Positions 54,735 to 63,952 of a stretch of 64,000 nucleotides of DNA are shown one piece after another. Source of the stretch: Mesorhizobium temperatum. Its GTDB lineage: Bacteria; Pseudomonadota; Alphaproteobacteria; Rhizobiales; Rhizobiaceae. The stretch is from NCBI RefSeq assembly GCF_002284575.1, contig NZ_NPKJ01000047.1:58181-122180 (forward strand), in the 5' to 3' direction. The translations under genes and the position numbers were made by a program. Within the stretch, counting starts at the first letter, position 1. Every line of letters begins with the position of its first letter. The notes below the pieces were generated by a model, which saw nothing but the letters and a program-made list of their open reading frames with translations, was not told the DNA's origin and made no database searches.

Positions 54735-55364
54735 TCAGCACAATCCTGCCTGCTTGAGCACGCGATAGGCCTGGAGCACATCGCGGAACCGGTCTTCCGA
54801 ACCTCTGTCGCCGCCATTCGCATCCGGATGGTGGCGTTTCACCAGTTCCTTATAACGCGCCTTGATATCCTTGCCAGTCGCCTTTGTATCAAGGCCAAGC
54901 GTTTCCAGCGCCTTGGCCTCAAGCGGCTTGGCCTTGCGCTCGCGGGCTTCGCGCGGATCCTTCGGGCCTTTGAACAGGTCGAACGGATCGCGCATGCGGT
55001 TGTAGTAGCCGGCGCGGCCGGAGCGCTGCTGGGCGAAATCGGGCGAGGAGCGCGTCGAGGCGCCGTTGACGCCCATCTTCCAGGTGGGCCGGTGGCCGGT
55101 CATCGCTTCCTTCTGGAAGCGGGCGATCTCGGTATCGGGGACACCGGAGAAATAATTGAAGCCCTTGTTGTACTCGCGCACATGATCGAAGCAGAACTGA
55201 AAATATTCGCCCTCCTTCATACGTCCGACCGGCGCGCGATGGGTGCCGGCCTCCTTGCAACCGTCCCACTGGCAGATCGGCGAGCGCGACTTCAGCTCCG
55301 CATCCTTCTCCGGGCGGATGCGGATTTTCTCGAAATATTTGGGGTACGGTTTCATCTCACCCAT
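54735..55364 (-). CDS. J-domain protein with N-terminal Cys/His cluster
   Basis: A 209-residue protein with its J domain at the C-terminus (residues 148-209), containing the HPD motif in VKRHHPDANGG. The N-terminal half has Cys31, Cys36, Cys58 and His61 (CQWDGC, FCFDH), a possible zinc site. The order, the reverse of DnaJ, is typical of a DnaJ-like group that lies beside cobS in rhizobia. It should recruit Hsp70/DnaK to a specific client. It diverges from bolA. Confidence 0.87.
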   Translation of the reverse strand: MGEMKPYPKYFEKIRIRPEKDAELKSRSPICQWDGCKEAGTHRAPVGRMKEGEYFQFCFDHVREYNKGFNYFSGVPDTEIARFQKEAMTGHRPTWKMGVNGASTRSSPDFAQQRSGRAGYYNRMRDPFDLFKGPKDPREARERKAKPLEAKALETLGLDTKATGKDIKARYKELVKRHHPDANGGDRGSEDRFRDVLQAYRVLKQAGLC

Positions 55365-55395
55365 TTATGGGCTGTTCGCTGGTGCGAAACAAGAA

Positions 55396-55424
55396 TTGAC
55401 ATTTTCGCGATGATCGCCCTAACC
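55396..55424 (+). promoter_or_regulatory. Candidate bolA promoter
   Basis: TTGACA at 55396-55401, 17 bases, then CTAACC at 55419-55424. The -35 box is perfect but the -10 is weak. Confidence 0.4.
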
Positions 55425-55557
55425 GCTGAATCGCGGCATAAAGCGGGCGATCGGCGAATTTTGTCGCGGCGGCGGCACCGCGCGTCCTTCTGGACGCGCA
55501 AAGGGCACCGATTTTCTGGGGTCATGCGCCAGCCATATGTGGTGAAGGGAAGTACGA

Positions 55558-55860
55558 ATGTCCATACAGTCAACAATGGAAGGCAAGTTGAAGAAGGCGT
55601 TCTCGCCGGAGCGGCTGGTCATCATCAACGAAAGCCATCTGCATGCCGGTCATCACCATCAGGACTCCGACCATCACGGCACCTATGACGGTACCGGCGA
55701 GACGCATTTCCGCGTCCGCATCGTCTCCTCGGCCTTTGCCGGCATGAGTCGCATCGAGCGCCACCGCGCGGTCAACGCATTGCTGGCCGACGAGCTGAAG
55801 GCTGGTGTTCACGCGCTGGCGATCGAGCCGGCCGCGCCGGACGAAAAGACCAGGTGGTAG
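55558..55860 (+). CDS. bolA: BolA-family protein
   Basis: A 100-residue BolA: KLKKAFSPERLVIINESHLHAGHHHQ, then FRVRIVSSAFAGMSRIERHRAVNALLA in adjoining stretches. The conserved His residues allow [2Fe-2S] sharing with monothiol glutaredoxin, a role in iron and redox regulation. The extra HHHQDSDHH stretch may add metal binding. It diverges from the J-domain gene and lies convergent to a hydrolase gene three bases away. Confidence 0.93.
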   Translation: MSIQSTMEGKLKKAFSPERLVIINESHLHAGHHHQDSDHHGTYDGTGETHFRVRIVSSAFAGMSRIERHRAVNALLADELKAGVHALAIEPAAPDEKTRW

Positions 55861-55863
55861 GCC

Positions 55864-56673
55864 TCAGCCGAGCGCTGCCTTCAGGAAAATCATCACCGCA
55901 CGGGTCAAGGCGTCGCCTTCGTCGCCGAAATTGCGATTGATCGACATGTGCGAATAGGCGCTGCCGTCGAACAGTGTCACCTCCGTTCGGGTCGCCCGCA
56001 GGCGCTCGGCGAAGGCCCGTGAGGCTGCCGCACGACCCGCTGCGCGCGAATAGGCGATGAAGGTCGGCGGATGTTTGCGGCTCCCGACATGGGTGGCAGG
56101 CGACAGCGCGCGCCACTGCGCCGGGTCGGGAAATGCCCGGGCATAGGCCGGTGTCATGCCGCCGCTCCTCGCAAGCGCTTCCAGGTCATAGGCTCTGGTG
56201 TCGTTCAGAACCAGCGCCGCGACGCCGGGCAGACCGCCGCGCAGCCCGGTCAATGCAGCGAGATGGCAGCCGGCCGAATGGCCCATGACCGCTATCCGGT
56301 TCGGATCGCCGCCATGTTTGGCGATGTTGGCGCGCACGTAGCGATATGCCTGCTCGACATCCTCGGCCTGGGTGGCGACATCGGCCTTAGGCAGCAACCG
56401 GTAGTCGATGGAGACGAAGCAGAAGCCATTGTCGAGCAGGAAGGCCGGCTTGACGTTGACGTTGGTGCGATTGCCGGCCCGCCAGGCACCGCCATGGATG
56501 AAAAGGACCACAGGCAGGGAGCTTGCGCCATCGCGCGAGTAGATGTCGAGCCTGGCCGGTCCGTAGTCGAAGGTTTGCGGAGACGGCGAGCGCCGGCGTG
56601 ATGCCGCCGGAGCGCCGACCGGCAACAAGGCCATCGACATCAAAAGCAGGGTTCGCCGATCGATCACCGTCAT
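55864..56673 (-). CDS. Alpha/beta hydrolase, exported
   Basis: A 269-residue carboxylesterase-like hydrolase with a signal peptide (MTVIDRRTLLLMSMALLP). LFIHGGAWRAG is the oxyanion motif, MGHSAGCHL the nucleophile elbow, and SAYSHMSIN the candidate His; the catalytic Asp or Glu is in the RAYDLEALARS region. It should act on short-chain esters in the periplasm. The ATG at 56673 is chosen for the signal. Confidence 0.84.
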   Translation of the reverse strand: MTVIDRRTLLLMSMALLPVGAPAASRRRSPSPQTFDYGPARLDIYSRDGASSLPVVLFIHGGAWRAGNRTNVNVKPAFLLDNGFCFVSIDYRLLPKADVATQAEDVEQAYRYVRANIAKHGGDPNRIAVMGHSAGCHLAALTGLRGGLPGVAALVLNDTRAYDLEALARSGGMTPAYARAFPDPAQWRALSPATHVGSRKHPPTFIAYSRAAGRAAASRAFAERLRATRTEVTLFDGSAYSHMSINRNFGDEGDALTRAVMIFLKAALG

Positions 56674-56775
56674 CTCCAGACAGTCCAGTCGAAAGTGCAC
56701 GCCGGCGCGGCGAGCGTCCAGTCAAGGATTGGTTAGCCGGGACAGAACCTACCAGAACTACCAGAGCTACCAGAA

Positions 56776-57669
56776 CTAAATGTCGCCGGCCGGCCTGATC
56801 CTCAGCCTTGCGATCCGGTTCTTGTCGCGTTTCATGACGACGAAGCGCTTGCCGTGAAAGGTGAAAGCCTGCTTCTCGTCCGGGATCAATTGCGTCTCGT
56901 GGATGACGAGACCGGCAATGGTGGTGGCTTCTTCGTCCGGCAGGTTCCAGTCGAGCGCCCGGTTCAGGTCGCGGATCGACACAGTGCCGTCGACGACAAC
57001 GGAGCCGTCGGCTTCCTGCTTGACGCCCTGCATGTCGATATCGTGCTCGTCGGCGATCTCGCCGACGATCTCCTCGATGATGTCCTCCAGCGTCACCAGC
57101 CCCTCGACCTCGCCATACTCGTCGACGACGATGGCGAAATGCGCCTTGCGGCGCAGGAAGGCGTTGAGCTGTTCCTGCAGCGTCGTGGTGTCGGGCACGA
57201 ACCACGGTTTTGTCGCGATCTTCATCACGTCGATCTGGGAAAAGTCGTTGCCGACATCGTTCAGCGCGCGCAGCAGGTCCTTGGCATGCAGCACGCCGAC
57301 GATGTTGTCGAGCGAGCCCTTCCACAAGGGCAGGCGGGTATGCGGGCTCTGCAGGATCTCGCGCACCACCGCTTCCGGCGGATTGTCGGCATTGACCGAC
57401 CGCATGTTGGTGCGATGGACCATGACATCGGACACTTCGAGCTCATCGAGATCGGACAGGCGACCGATGCGGGCGCGATCCTCGCGCACCACCTGGCCGT
57501 CGCGCCGAAAATCGTCGACGGCGCCGCGCGCTTCATCATGGTTCGAATGCTGCGGCTCGATGCGCTGCAGTTCATAGCCGAAGGCGGCGAGCAGGCGCGC
57601 GCGAAAGGCGAAAGCGAGCAGGCCGAGCCCGGCAAGGACAGCAGCGACAATCCAGCCGGCCGCGTTCAT
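56776..57669 (-). CDS. CBS-domain CorC/HlyC-type protein lacking DUF21
   Basis: A 297-residue protein with one N-terminal helix ([16 protein letters not shown]), a tandem CBS pair ([41 protein letters not shown] in pieces) and a C-terminal CorC_HlyC domain. Related proteins near aroB in rhizobia are usually near 430 residues with a DUF21 membrane domain first; that domain is missing here. It may affect Mg/Co handling. Its start overlaps the aroB stop (ATGA). Confidence 0.85.
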   Translation of the reverse strand: MNAAGWIVAAVLAGLGLLAFAFRARLLAAFGYELQRIEPQHSNHDEARGAVDDFRRDGQVVREDRARIGRLSDLDELEVSDVMVHRTNMRSVNADNPPEAVVREILQSPHTRLPLWKGSLDNIVGVLHAKDLLRALNDVGNDFSQIDVMKIATKPWFVPDTTTLQEQLNAFLRRKAHFAIVVDEYGEVEGLVTLEDIIEEIVGEIADEHDIDMQGVKQEADGSVVVDGTVSIRDLNRALDWNLPDEEATTIAGLVIHETQLIPDEKQAFTFHGKRFVVMKRDKNRIARLRIRPAGDI

Positions 57670-58829
57670 CCCGGTCGGCCTTTCGGCTGACCCGGGCTGC
57701 CTTTCGGCTGACCCGGATGGTTCTCCCTCAGAAACGACAGCACTTCCGACGCCGGCACATCCTTGGCGATGAAGGCCTGGCCGATGCCGCGCGTCAGGAT
57801 GAAGGTCAGCGCGCCGCGCGACACCTTCTTGTCCTGGGTGATGAAGGCGAGCAGCGCCTCGGCATCAGGCAGTTCACCCGGAATATCGGCCATGCGCCAG
57901 GGCAGGTCAACCGCGCGAAGATGCGTCTCGACGCGCGCCGCATCGTCGGGACTTGCCAGATTGAGGCGTGACGAAAAGCGATAAGCCAGCGCCATGCCGA
58001 TGGCGACTCCCTCGCCGTGGACAAGACGGGCGCTGTCATATCGGGTGGCGGCCTCGAGCGCATGGCCGAACGTGTGGCCGAGATTGAGCAGCGCGCGGTC
58101 ACCGGTCTCGAACTCGTCGCGGGCGACGACATCGGCCTTGGCGCGGCAGGCTTCGGCGATGGCCTCGGCTCGCTCCGGGCCGCCGGCAAACACTTTGCCC
58201 CAGTTCTCCTCCAGCCAGGCGAAGAAGTCGGGGCGGTCGATGAGCCCGTATTTGGCGAGTTCGGCGTAACCCGCCCTGAATTCCCGGATCGGCAGCGTGT
58301 CGAGCACTTCGGTATCGGCCAGCACCAGTTTCGGCTGGTGGAAGACGCCGACGAGGTTCTTGCCGCGCGCACTGTTGATGCCGGTCTTGCCGCCAACGGA
58401 AGAGTCGACCTGCGCCAGCAGCGAAGTCGGGATCTGCACGAAATTCATGCCGCGGCGCACGATGCCGGCGGCAAAGCCGGCCAGATCGCCGATGACACCG
58501 CCGCCGAGCGCGATGACGACATCGCCGCGTTCCAGTCTTGCGGCGAGGACGCCGTCCACCACCTCTTCGAGATGCGCGAAACTCTTGGTCTTTTCCCCAG
58601 CCGGCAGCGTGATGACAGCAGGCTGGATGCCGCCCTTTTCGAGGCCGGCCTTTAACGTGTCGAGGTGGGCGGCGGCGACGTTGACGTCGGTGACCACGGC
58701 GGCGCGCGTGCCGGGCAGGCGGCGCGAAATCTCGCTGCCGGCGCGCAAAAGCAGGCCCGAGCCGATCAATATGTCATAGGCACGATCGCCGAGCCCGACT
58801 TCGACGGTGACTGTCACATTGCTGCTCAC
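57666..58829 (-). CDS. aroB: 3-dehydroquinate synthase
   Basis: A 387-residue AroB with the NAD-binding [19 protein letters not shown] and the metal and substrate residues in [11 protein letters not shown] and [12 protein letters not shown]. It closes DAHP to 3-dehydroquinate, step two of the shikimate pathway. The GTG at 58829 overlaps the aroK stop (GTGA). The C-terminus carries a Gly/Pro/Lys duplication ([15 protein letters not shown]), likely of no catalytic use. Confidence 0.95.
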   Translation of the reverse strand: MSSNVTVTVEVGLGDRAYDILIGSGLLLRAGSEISRRLPGTRAAVVTDVNVAAAHLDTLKAGLEKGGIQPAVITLPAGEKTKSFAHLEEVVDGVLAARLERGDVVIALGGGVIGDLAGFAAGIVRRGMNFVQIPTSLLAQVDSSVGGKTGINSARGKNLVGVFHQPKLVLADTEVLDTLPIREFRAGYAELAKYGLIDRPDFFAWLEENWGKVFAGGPERAEAIAEACRAKADVVARDEFETGDRALLNLGHTFGHALEAATRYDSARLVHGEGVAIGMALAYRFSSRLNLASPDDAARVETHLRAVDLPWRMADIPGELPDAEALLAFITQDKKVSRGALTFILTRGIGQAFIAKDVPASEVLSFLRENHPGQPKGSPGQPKGRPG

Positions 58830-59431
58830 GAGCGCACCTCGCCTGTCGCGGCTGCAACGCCGAAATACCCGCAAAGCGCGTTCACCACCTCGGCCGCAAT
58901 GACCTCCTTGCGATCGTCGCGGGTCGGCACGGTGACATCTGCGGCTGCGTAAACCGGATAGCGCTCGGCCATCAACCGCTCGATCACGGCGCGGGGATCG
59001 GCGCTTTTCAGGAGCGGCCGGTTCTGCTTCTTGGAAACGCGGTCCATCAAGAGGTCGATCTCGGCCTTCAGCCATACCGACACGCCATGGCCGGCAATGG
59101 CCTCCCGCGTCTGCGCGCTCATGAAGGCGCCGCCGCCCGTCGACAGCACCTGCGGCCCGTGTTCCAGCACGCGCAGGATGACGCGCTGCTCCAGCGCCCG
59201 GAACTCGGTCTCGCCATAGCGTTCGAACAATTCCGGGACGCTCATGCGCGACACGCTTTCGATCTCCTGATCGCTGTCGATGAAAGGCAGTCCCAGGATC
59301 GCCGCCACCTTGCGGCCGATCGCCGTCTTGCCGGCGCCCATAAGGCCGACAAAGACGATGGAACGGTCGCCCAGCCGGCCGAGCAGCGCGGCATGGCTCT
59401 CATCAGGAGGATTTGCTGGTAGCGCGTTCAT
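58826..59431 (-). CDS. aroK: Shikimate kinase
   Basis: A 201-residue P-loop kinase: Walker [14 protein letters not shown] near residues 28-40, DSDQEIE for Mg/shikimate, GGGAF and a lid with KKQNRPLLK. It phosphorylates shikimate at the 3-hydroxyl. Fused or coupled aroK-aroB is usual in rhizobia. An N-terminal extension of about 20 residues precedes the P-loop. Confidence 0.95.
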   Translation of the reverse strand: MNALPANPPDESHAALLGRLGDRSIVFVGLMGAGKTAIGRKVAAILGLPFIDSDQEIESVSRMSVPELFERYGETEFRALEQRVILRVLEHGPQVLSTGGGAFMSAQTREAIAGHGVSVWLKAEIDLLMDRVSKKQNRPLLKSADPRAVIERLMAERYPVYAAADVTVPTRDDRKEVIAAEVVNALCGYFGVAAATGEVRS

Positions 59432-59510
59432 GACACCATGATGTTTCTAAGCAGGTTCCGCAAAAGTGTCCCACGTTTGCGACAAGAACCTGCGACAAGC
59501 CAAAGAATCC

Positions 59511-59549
59511 AAGCAGGCATTCATGGGCCAGCCCACGAATGCCTGCTTA
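59511..59549. repeat. Inverted repeat between aroK and the small membrane gene
   Basis: AAGCAGGCATTCATGGGC (59511-59528) is followed by its near-perfect reverse complement GCCCACGAATGCCTGCTT (59532-59549), with one mismatch in the arms. It lacks a T-run; it may be a bidirectional terminator or an interspersed repeat. Confidence 0.6.
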
Positions 59550-59704
59550 GGGCCTCTTTGCCGGCGTATCGACATCAAAAGCCTGTTTGCGTCAAGCGTG
59601 GCGCGGCCGCGCGTCGTCCGAGCTTCGCCCTTGAATTGGCCGGATTGGCGTCTCATAAGGGCACAGGGTTTGGAAACGCAGAACAAGCAGACGGGCGAAA
59701 ATTG

Positions 59705-59857
59705 ATGCCGACACTGTTTCGCTTTGTCGTGACGCTCACGATTCTGGCCGGCATTGTCTATGGCGCGATGTTCGCTCTGGCGATGTTCGTCGAGCCGAGA
59801 AAGGCCGAAATGAGCGTACGCATCCCTCCCGAAAAGCTGAATCCCCAGAAAAACTGA
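59705..59857 (+). CDS. Small single-helix membrane protein
   Basis: A 50-residue protein: one helix ([22 protein letters not shown]) then [17 protein letters not shown]. It lies 28 bases before xerD, on the same strand. A small membrane ORF before xerD occurs in many rhizobia. The function is unknown. Confidence 0.65.
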   Translation: MPTLFRFVVTLTILAGIVYGAMFALAMFVEPRKAEMSVRIPPEKLNPQKN

Positions 59858-59885
59858 AGAATCAAGAAAAACTGACCCAAGAGAC

Positions 59886-60803
59886 ATGAACAGCGCGGCC
59901 CGCATCGAAGCCTTTCTGGAAATGATGAGTGCCGAGCGCGGCGCTGCCGAAAACACGCTTTCCAGCTATCGCCGCGACCTCGAAGACGCTTCGGCCGGGA
60001 TCGACGGCGGGCTCGCGGGTGCCGCCGCCGCCGATATCCGCGGCTATCTCGACGATATCGCCGCGCGCGGTTTTGCCGCCACCTCGCAGGCACGCAAACT
60101 GTCGGCGATCCGCCAGTTCTTCAAGTTCCTCTATGCTGAAGGCCTGCGCCGCGACGACCCGACCGGAACCCTGGACAGTCCGAAGAAAGGCCGGCCGCTG
60201 CCGAAGACGATGAGCGAGGCCGACACTGGTCGGCTGATCGACCGTGCGGCGAAGGAGGCAGCTGACGCCTCGCTGAACGATGGCGACAGACTGGCGGCGT
60301 TGCGCCTGCATGCGCTGGTCGAGGTGCTCTACGCCACCGGCCTGCGCGTCTCCGAACTGGTCGGCCTGCCGATGACGGTGGCGCTGCGCGACGATCGTTT
60401 CTTCATGGTGCGCGGCAAGGGTGACAAGGAACGCATGGTGCCGCTGTCGACAAAGGCGCGCACGGCGATGCGGGCCTGGCTCGCTGCCCGAGCAACGGTG
60501 CCGGCTTTCGCAGATAGCCCGTTCCTTTTCCCGGCAGCAAGCGACAGCGGCTATCTCTCCAGGCAGGTCTTCGCCCGCGACCTGAAGGGCCTTGCCGCGC
60601 GCGCCGGCATCGCCTCAGCGAAAATATCGCCGCATGTGCTGCGCCATGCTTTTGCCAGCCATCTCCTGCAGAACGGCGCCGATCTCAGGGCCGTGCAGCA
60701 GTTGCTTGGCCATGCCGATATTTCAACGACGCAGATTTACACCCATGTGCTGGAGGAGCGGCTGGTGCGGCTGGTCAACGATCATCATCCGCTTGCCGAC
60801 TAG
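59886..60803 (+). CDS. xerD: Site-specific tyrosine recombinase XerD
   Basis: A 305-residue tyrosine recombinase. The catalytic residues are Arg in [11 protein letters not shown], Lys in the VRGKGDKER hairpin, His-x-x-Arg in [10 protein letters not shown], His in LLGHADIST and the nucleophile Tyr in TQIYTH. With XerC it resolves chromosome dimers at dif. It is core, not mobile: no integrase-type neighbours are present. Confidence 0.95.
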   Translation: MNSAARIEAFLEMMSAERGAAENTLSSYRRDLEDASAGIDGGLAGAAAADIRGYLDDIAARGFAATSQARKLSAIRQFFKFLYAEGLRRDDPTGTLDSPKKGRPLPKTMSEADTGRLIDRAAKEAADASLNDGDRLAALRLHALVEVLYATGLRVSELVGLPMTVALRDDRFFMVRGKGDKERMVPLSTKARTAMRAWLAARATVPAFADSPFLFPAASDSGYLSRQVFARDLKGLAARAGIASAKISPHVLRHAFASHLLQNGADLRAVQQLLGHADISTTQIYTHVLEERLVRLVNDHHPLAD

Positions 60804-60902
60804 ACGTCATATCGCTATGTGAGGACGACGTTCCACCGCCCGGAGCCTCTATTTCCCAGGTTCCGTCAGTCATTGCCTCCCGGCTTATCGGTCCGCCCAA
60901 GA

Positions 60903-61853
60903 ATGTACAATTACCTCGATTTCGAAAAGCCGGTCGCCGATCTCGAAGGCAAGATCCTCGAGCTGAAGAAGCTCGCCGAGAATGGCGAGGCGGTCGATGT
61001 CGGCGATGAGATCAGCCGTCTCGAGAAACGCGTGCGCGACGCATTGCGCGACACCTATAAGGCACTGACCCCGTGGCAGAAGGTGCAGGTGGCGCGCCAT
61101 CCGGACAGGCCGCATTGCGTCGACTACATCAAGGGCCTGTTCAACGATTTCACGCCGCTTGCCGGCGACCGCAATTTCGGCGAGGACCAGGCGATCGTCG
61201 GCGGCTTCGCCCGCTTCCGCGGCGAGCCGGTCGCGATCATCGGCCAGGAAAAGGGCTCGGACACGGCCAGCCGGCTGAAGCATAACTTCGGCTCGGTGCG
61301 ACCGGAGGGCTACCGCAAGGCGGTGCGGCTGATGGAACTCGCCGACCGCTTCAATATCCCGTTGCTGACGCTGGTCGACACGGCCGGCGCCTATCCCGGC
61401 GTCAATGCCGAGGAGCGCGGCCAGGCGGAAGCCATCGCCAGTTCGACCTCGGCCTGTCTCGGCCTGAAGGTGCCGTCGATCTCGGTGGTCATCGGCGAAG
61501 GCGGCTCGGGCGGTGCAATCGCGATCGCCACCGCCAACCGCGTCTACATGCTCGAACACGCCATCTATTCGGTGATCTCGCCGGAGGGCGCCGCCTCGAT
61601 CCTGTGGCGCGACACCACCCGCTCGAAGGATGCGGCGACCAACATGAAGATCACCGCCCAGGATCTGCTGGAGCTGAAGATCATCGACGCCATCATTCCC
61701 GAACCGCTCGGCGGCGCCCATCGTGGCCCGGAAATGGTGATTGCCGCCACCGGCGATCTCATCGCGAAAACGATGAAGGAATTCTCCGGCGCCAACACCG
61801 ATTTTCGTGAGCAGCGCCGCGAGAAATACCTGGCTATGGGGCGAAACCTCTAG
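60903..61853 (+). CDS. accA: Acetyl-CoA carboxylase carboxyltransferase, alpha subunit
   Basis: A 316-residue Acc[19 protein letters not shown], the glycine-rich [21 protein letters not shown] in pieces and [16 protein letters not shown]. With AccD it transfers CO2 from carboxybiotin to acetyl-CoA, the first step of fatty-acid synthesis. The ATG at 60903 is chosen over 60819 by homology. Confidence 0.95.
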   Translation: MYNYLDFEKPVADLEGKILELKKLAENGEAVDVGDEISRLEKRVRDALRDTYKALTPWQKVQVARHPDRPHCVDYIKGLFNDFTPLAGDRNFGEDQAIVGGFARFRGEPVAIIGQEKGSDTASRLKHNFGSVRPEGYRKAVRLMELADRFNIPLLTLVDTAGAYPGVNAEERGQAEAIASSTSACLGLKVPSISVVIGEGGSGGAIAIATANRVYMLEHAIYSVISPEGAASILWRDTTRSKDAATNMKITAQDLLELKIIDAIIPEPLGGAHRGPEMVIAATGDLIAKTMKEFSGANTDFREQRREKYLAMGRNL

Positions 61854-61862
61854 ACACCTCTA

Positions 61863-61950
61863 GACCATGATCCCAAAAAGTGGGAACCGGTTTTCGGAAA
61901 AGATCATGGTCAAACAAGAAGATTCAGGCCGTCCGATTTCAATCGGACGG
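61863..61950. repeat. Two adjacent palindromes after accA
   Basis: GACCATGATC (61863-61872) pairs with GATCATGGTC (61902-61911) around GTGGGAACCGGTTTTCGG. A second perfect palindrome follows, CCGTCCGATT-TC-AATCGGACGG at 61929-61950. Both are rhizobial interspersed repeats. Confidence 0.75.
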
Positions 61951-62145
61951 ACCACCAGACGGTTCCGGCGCCGCAATGTGGCGAGATTGAGCACCTTCGC
62001 CACAAAAATGCCGCTGCACTCGTTTCAATCAGATTGCCGTAAGCGCCCGGCGATTGCGGTAAGAAATTTTCAAGGTTAACGGGATTAGGGTTGGGCCTGA
62101 CGGCGCTGATGCCTGCGGTCCGAAAGAAAAGACATAGCCATACCC

Positions 62146-63438
62146 ATGTTTGCCAAACTTGCCCGTACCGGACTTCTGATTGCCGCGATAGGCGTCGCCG
62201 GCTGCAATGATTCTTCGATGAAGGATTTTGCCCCCCAGGCCAACAAGCCGCTGCCCGACAAGATCCTGGCCAGCATGAAGGCCAAGGGCATGACCCGCAC
62301 CTCGCCGGTGATGGCTCGCATCTTCAAGGAAGAGGGCAAGCTCGAAATCTGGAAGGCCAAGACCAACGGCCGCTATGACTTGGTCGCCAGCTACGACATC
62401 TGCAAATGGTCGGGCAAGCTGGGTCCCAAATACACCGAAGGCGACCGCCAGGCGCCGGAGGGCTTCTATACGGTCCGTCCGGCGCAGATGAATCCGCGGT
62501 CGAGCTATCACCTTGCCTTCAACATCGGCTATCCCAACGTCTACGATCGCGCCAATGGCCGCACCGGTTCCCATCTGATGGTCCATGGCGCCTGCTCGTC
62601 GTCGGGCTGCTATTCGATGACCGACGCACAGATCGAGCAGATCTACGCCTTCGGCCGCGATGCCTTCCAGGGCGGGCAGACCGAATTCCAGATCCAGGCT
62701 TTTCCGTTCCGCATGACCGCCGCCAACATGGCGCGTTATCGCAAAGACCCGAATTACGAATTCTGGAAGATGCTGAAGGTCGGCTACGACAATTTCGAGA
62801 TCACCAAAGTGCCGCCGAAGGTCGATGTCTGCGAGAAGCGCTATGTCTTCAACCAGGTCGCGGCTGACGGCGCGACCTTCGATCCGACCGGCGCCTGCCC
62901 CGCGACGACGCAGCCGGATTCGCTGAAGAGCGCCTTCAATGCTTATCAGAGCACCTACGAAGCTGCTTTCAGCGGCGCGGTCAAGGCCAGCGTGCCGGCG
63001 CCCAAGCCGACCATCGCCGGCATAAAGGAAGCCAGCATCGTTTCCGAATGGTCGAAGAAGCGCGCCCGCGGCGAACGCGTGCCGATTGATCCGCCGTCGT
63101 TCAACGCCGACGGCTCGGTGACCGAGACGGCGCGCATGGGCCGCATCGATTCGCCGGCGGGCCGCAAGATGGCCGCGCTCGACGCCGAAAAAGCCGCCAA
63201 GCAGAAGGCCGAGGAGCAAAGGCTAGCCGCGATAGAAGCGGCCAAGGCCGAGAAAGAGGCGGCCAAGGCTCAGGCTCTGGCCGAGAAGGAAGCTGCCAAG
63301 GCCGCCGCAGAAACCCCTGTCGTCACCGCCACCGTAGCGCCATCGGAGGCCGCCCCGGCAGTCGAAACGCAGGCTGCGGACGCCGAAAGCACGGCGACAA
63401 GGCTGAAGAAGAAGCTGCTCGGCATGTTCGGCGGCTGA
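62146..63438 (+). CDS. L,D-transpeptidase (YafK family) lipoprotein
   Basis: A 430-residue YkuD-type enzyme: lipobox in IGVAGCND, catalytic HGACSSSGCYSM with the nucleophile Cys, and the preceding MVHGA. It should act on peptidoglycan or on Braun-type anchoring in the periplasm. The C-terminal third (residues 340-430) is Lys/Ala/Glu-rich coiled coil (AEKEAAKAQALAEKEAAKA). The ATG at 62146 is in place. Confidence 0.88.
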   Translation: MFAKLARTGLLIAAIGVAGCNDSSMKDFAPQANKPLPDKILASMKAKGMTRTSPVMARIFKEEGKLEIWKAKTNGRYDLVASYDICKWSGKLGPKYTEGDRQAPEGFYTVRPAQMNPRSSYHLAFNIGYPNVYDRANGRTGSHLMVHGACSSSGCYSMTDAQIEQIYAFGRDAFQGGQTEFQIQAFPFRMTAANMARYRKDPNYEFWKMLKVGYDNFEITKVPPKVDVCEKRYVFNQVAADGATFDPTGACPATTQPDSLKSAFNAYQSTYEAAFSGAVKASVPAPKPTIAGIKEASIVSEWSKKRARGERVPIDPPSFNADGSVTETARMGRIDSPAGRKMAALDAEKAAKQKAEEQRLAAIEAAKAEKEAAKAQALAEKEAAKAAAETPVVTATVAPSEAAPAVETQAADAESTATRLKKKLLGMFGG

Positions 63439-63443
63439 GGTTC

Positions 63444-63719
63444 ATGCTTGCACAAGAAGATGGGGGCCAGGAAGGCAGGCCCTCAACCAGCCCCGCCGCC
63501 GTCTACGACCTCAAAGGCCTGAACTGCCCGTTGCCCGTGCTCAAGGCAAAAAAGCGGTTGGCCACAATGCAGCCGGGCAGCCGCCTGTGGCTCGAAACCA
63601 CTGACCCCCTAGCGGTCATCGACATTCCCGCCTTCTGCGCCGAGAGCGGCCATCGACTGATCGAAACGGCAGCGATCTCAGGCGGCCATCGCTTCCTCGT
63701 CGAGCGCGGCGGCGGCTGA
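63444..63719 (+). CDS. TusA-family sulfurtransferase-like protein
   Basis: A 91-residue protein with the TusA motif LKGLNCPLPVLKAKKRL (Cys-Pro-x-Pro) and ETTDPLAVIDIPAFC. TusA-like proteins carry persulfide sulfur for thio-modification or cofactors. It starts six bases after the L,D-transpeptidase stop and may be cotranscribed. Its exact partner is unknown. Confidence 0.87.
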   Translation: MLAQEDGGQEGRPSTSPAAVYDLKGLNCPLPVLKAKKRLATMQPGSRLWLETTDPLAVIDIPAFCAESGHRLIETAAISGGHRFLVERGGG

Positions 63720-63762
63720 GTCTCGACCTAGGTCGTTCTGGCGAGAGCGGCTGAGCGGGATA

Positions 63763-63952
63763 CCCCCTTGAGGCAGGGCAATCGCATTTGGATTCTTGCG
63801 AAGATGGACCCCCACCCTAACCCTCCCCACAAGGGGGAGGGAACGCTGCCGCGCGCCCTTACTTTCCCTTTGGCGCCAAAAGGCAGGCAACTTCCCGAGA
63901 TCAGCGCCAGCGGAAGTCTCCCTCCCCCTTGTGGGCAGGGCTATCGCATTTG
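63763..63952. repeat. Nested direct and inverted repeats
   Basis: CAGGGC-A/T-ATCGCATTTG occurs directly repeated at 63774-63790 and 63936-63952, with CCCCCTTG just before each. Between them CCCACAAGGGGGAGGGA (63826-63842) is the exact complement of TCCCTCCCCCTTGTGGG (63919-63935). No gene is visible between 63720 and 64000. Confidence 0.7.

Noticed and set aside
56731..56770. 9-bp tandem CTACCAGAA repeats between hydrolase and CorC genes
   Set aside because: Only about three imperfect units; too short to claim function.
59886..60803. XerD-like recombinase as evidence of a mobile element
   Set aside because: Context (aroK-aroB, accA) and full XerD similarity point to the core recombinase; no att sites or cargo seen.
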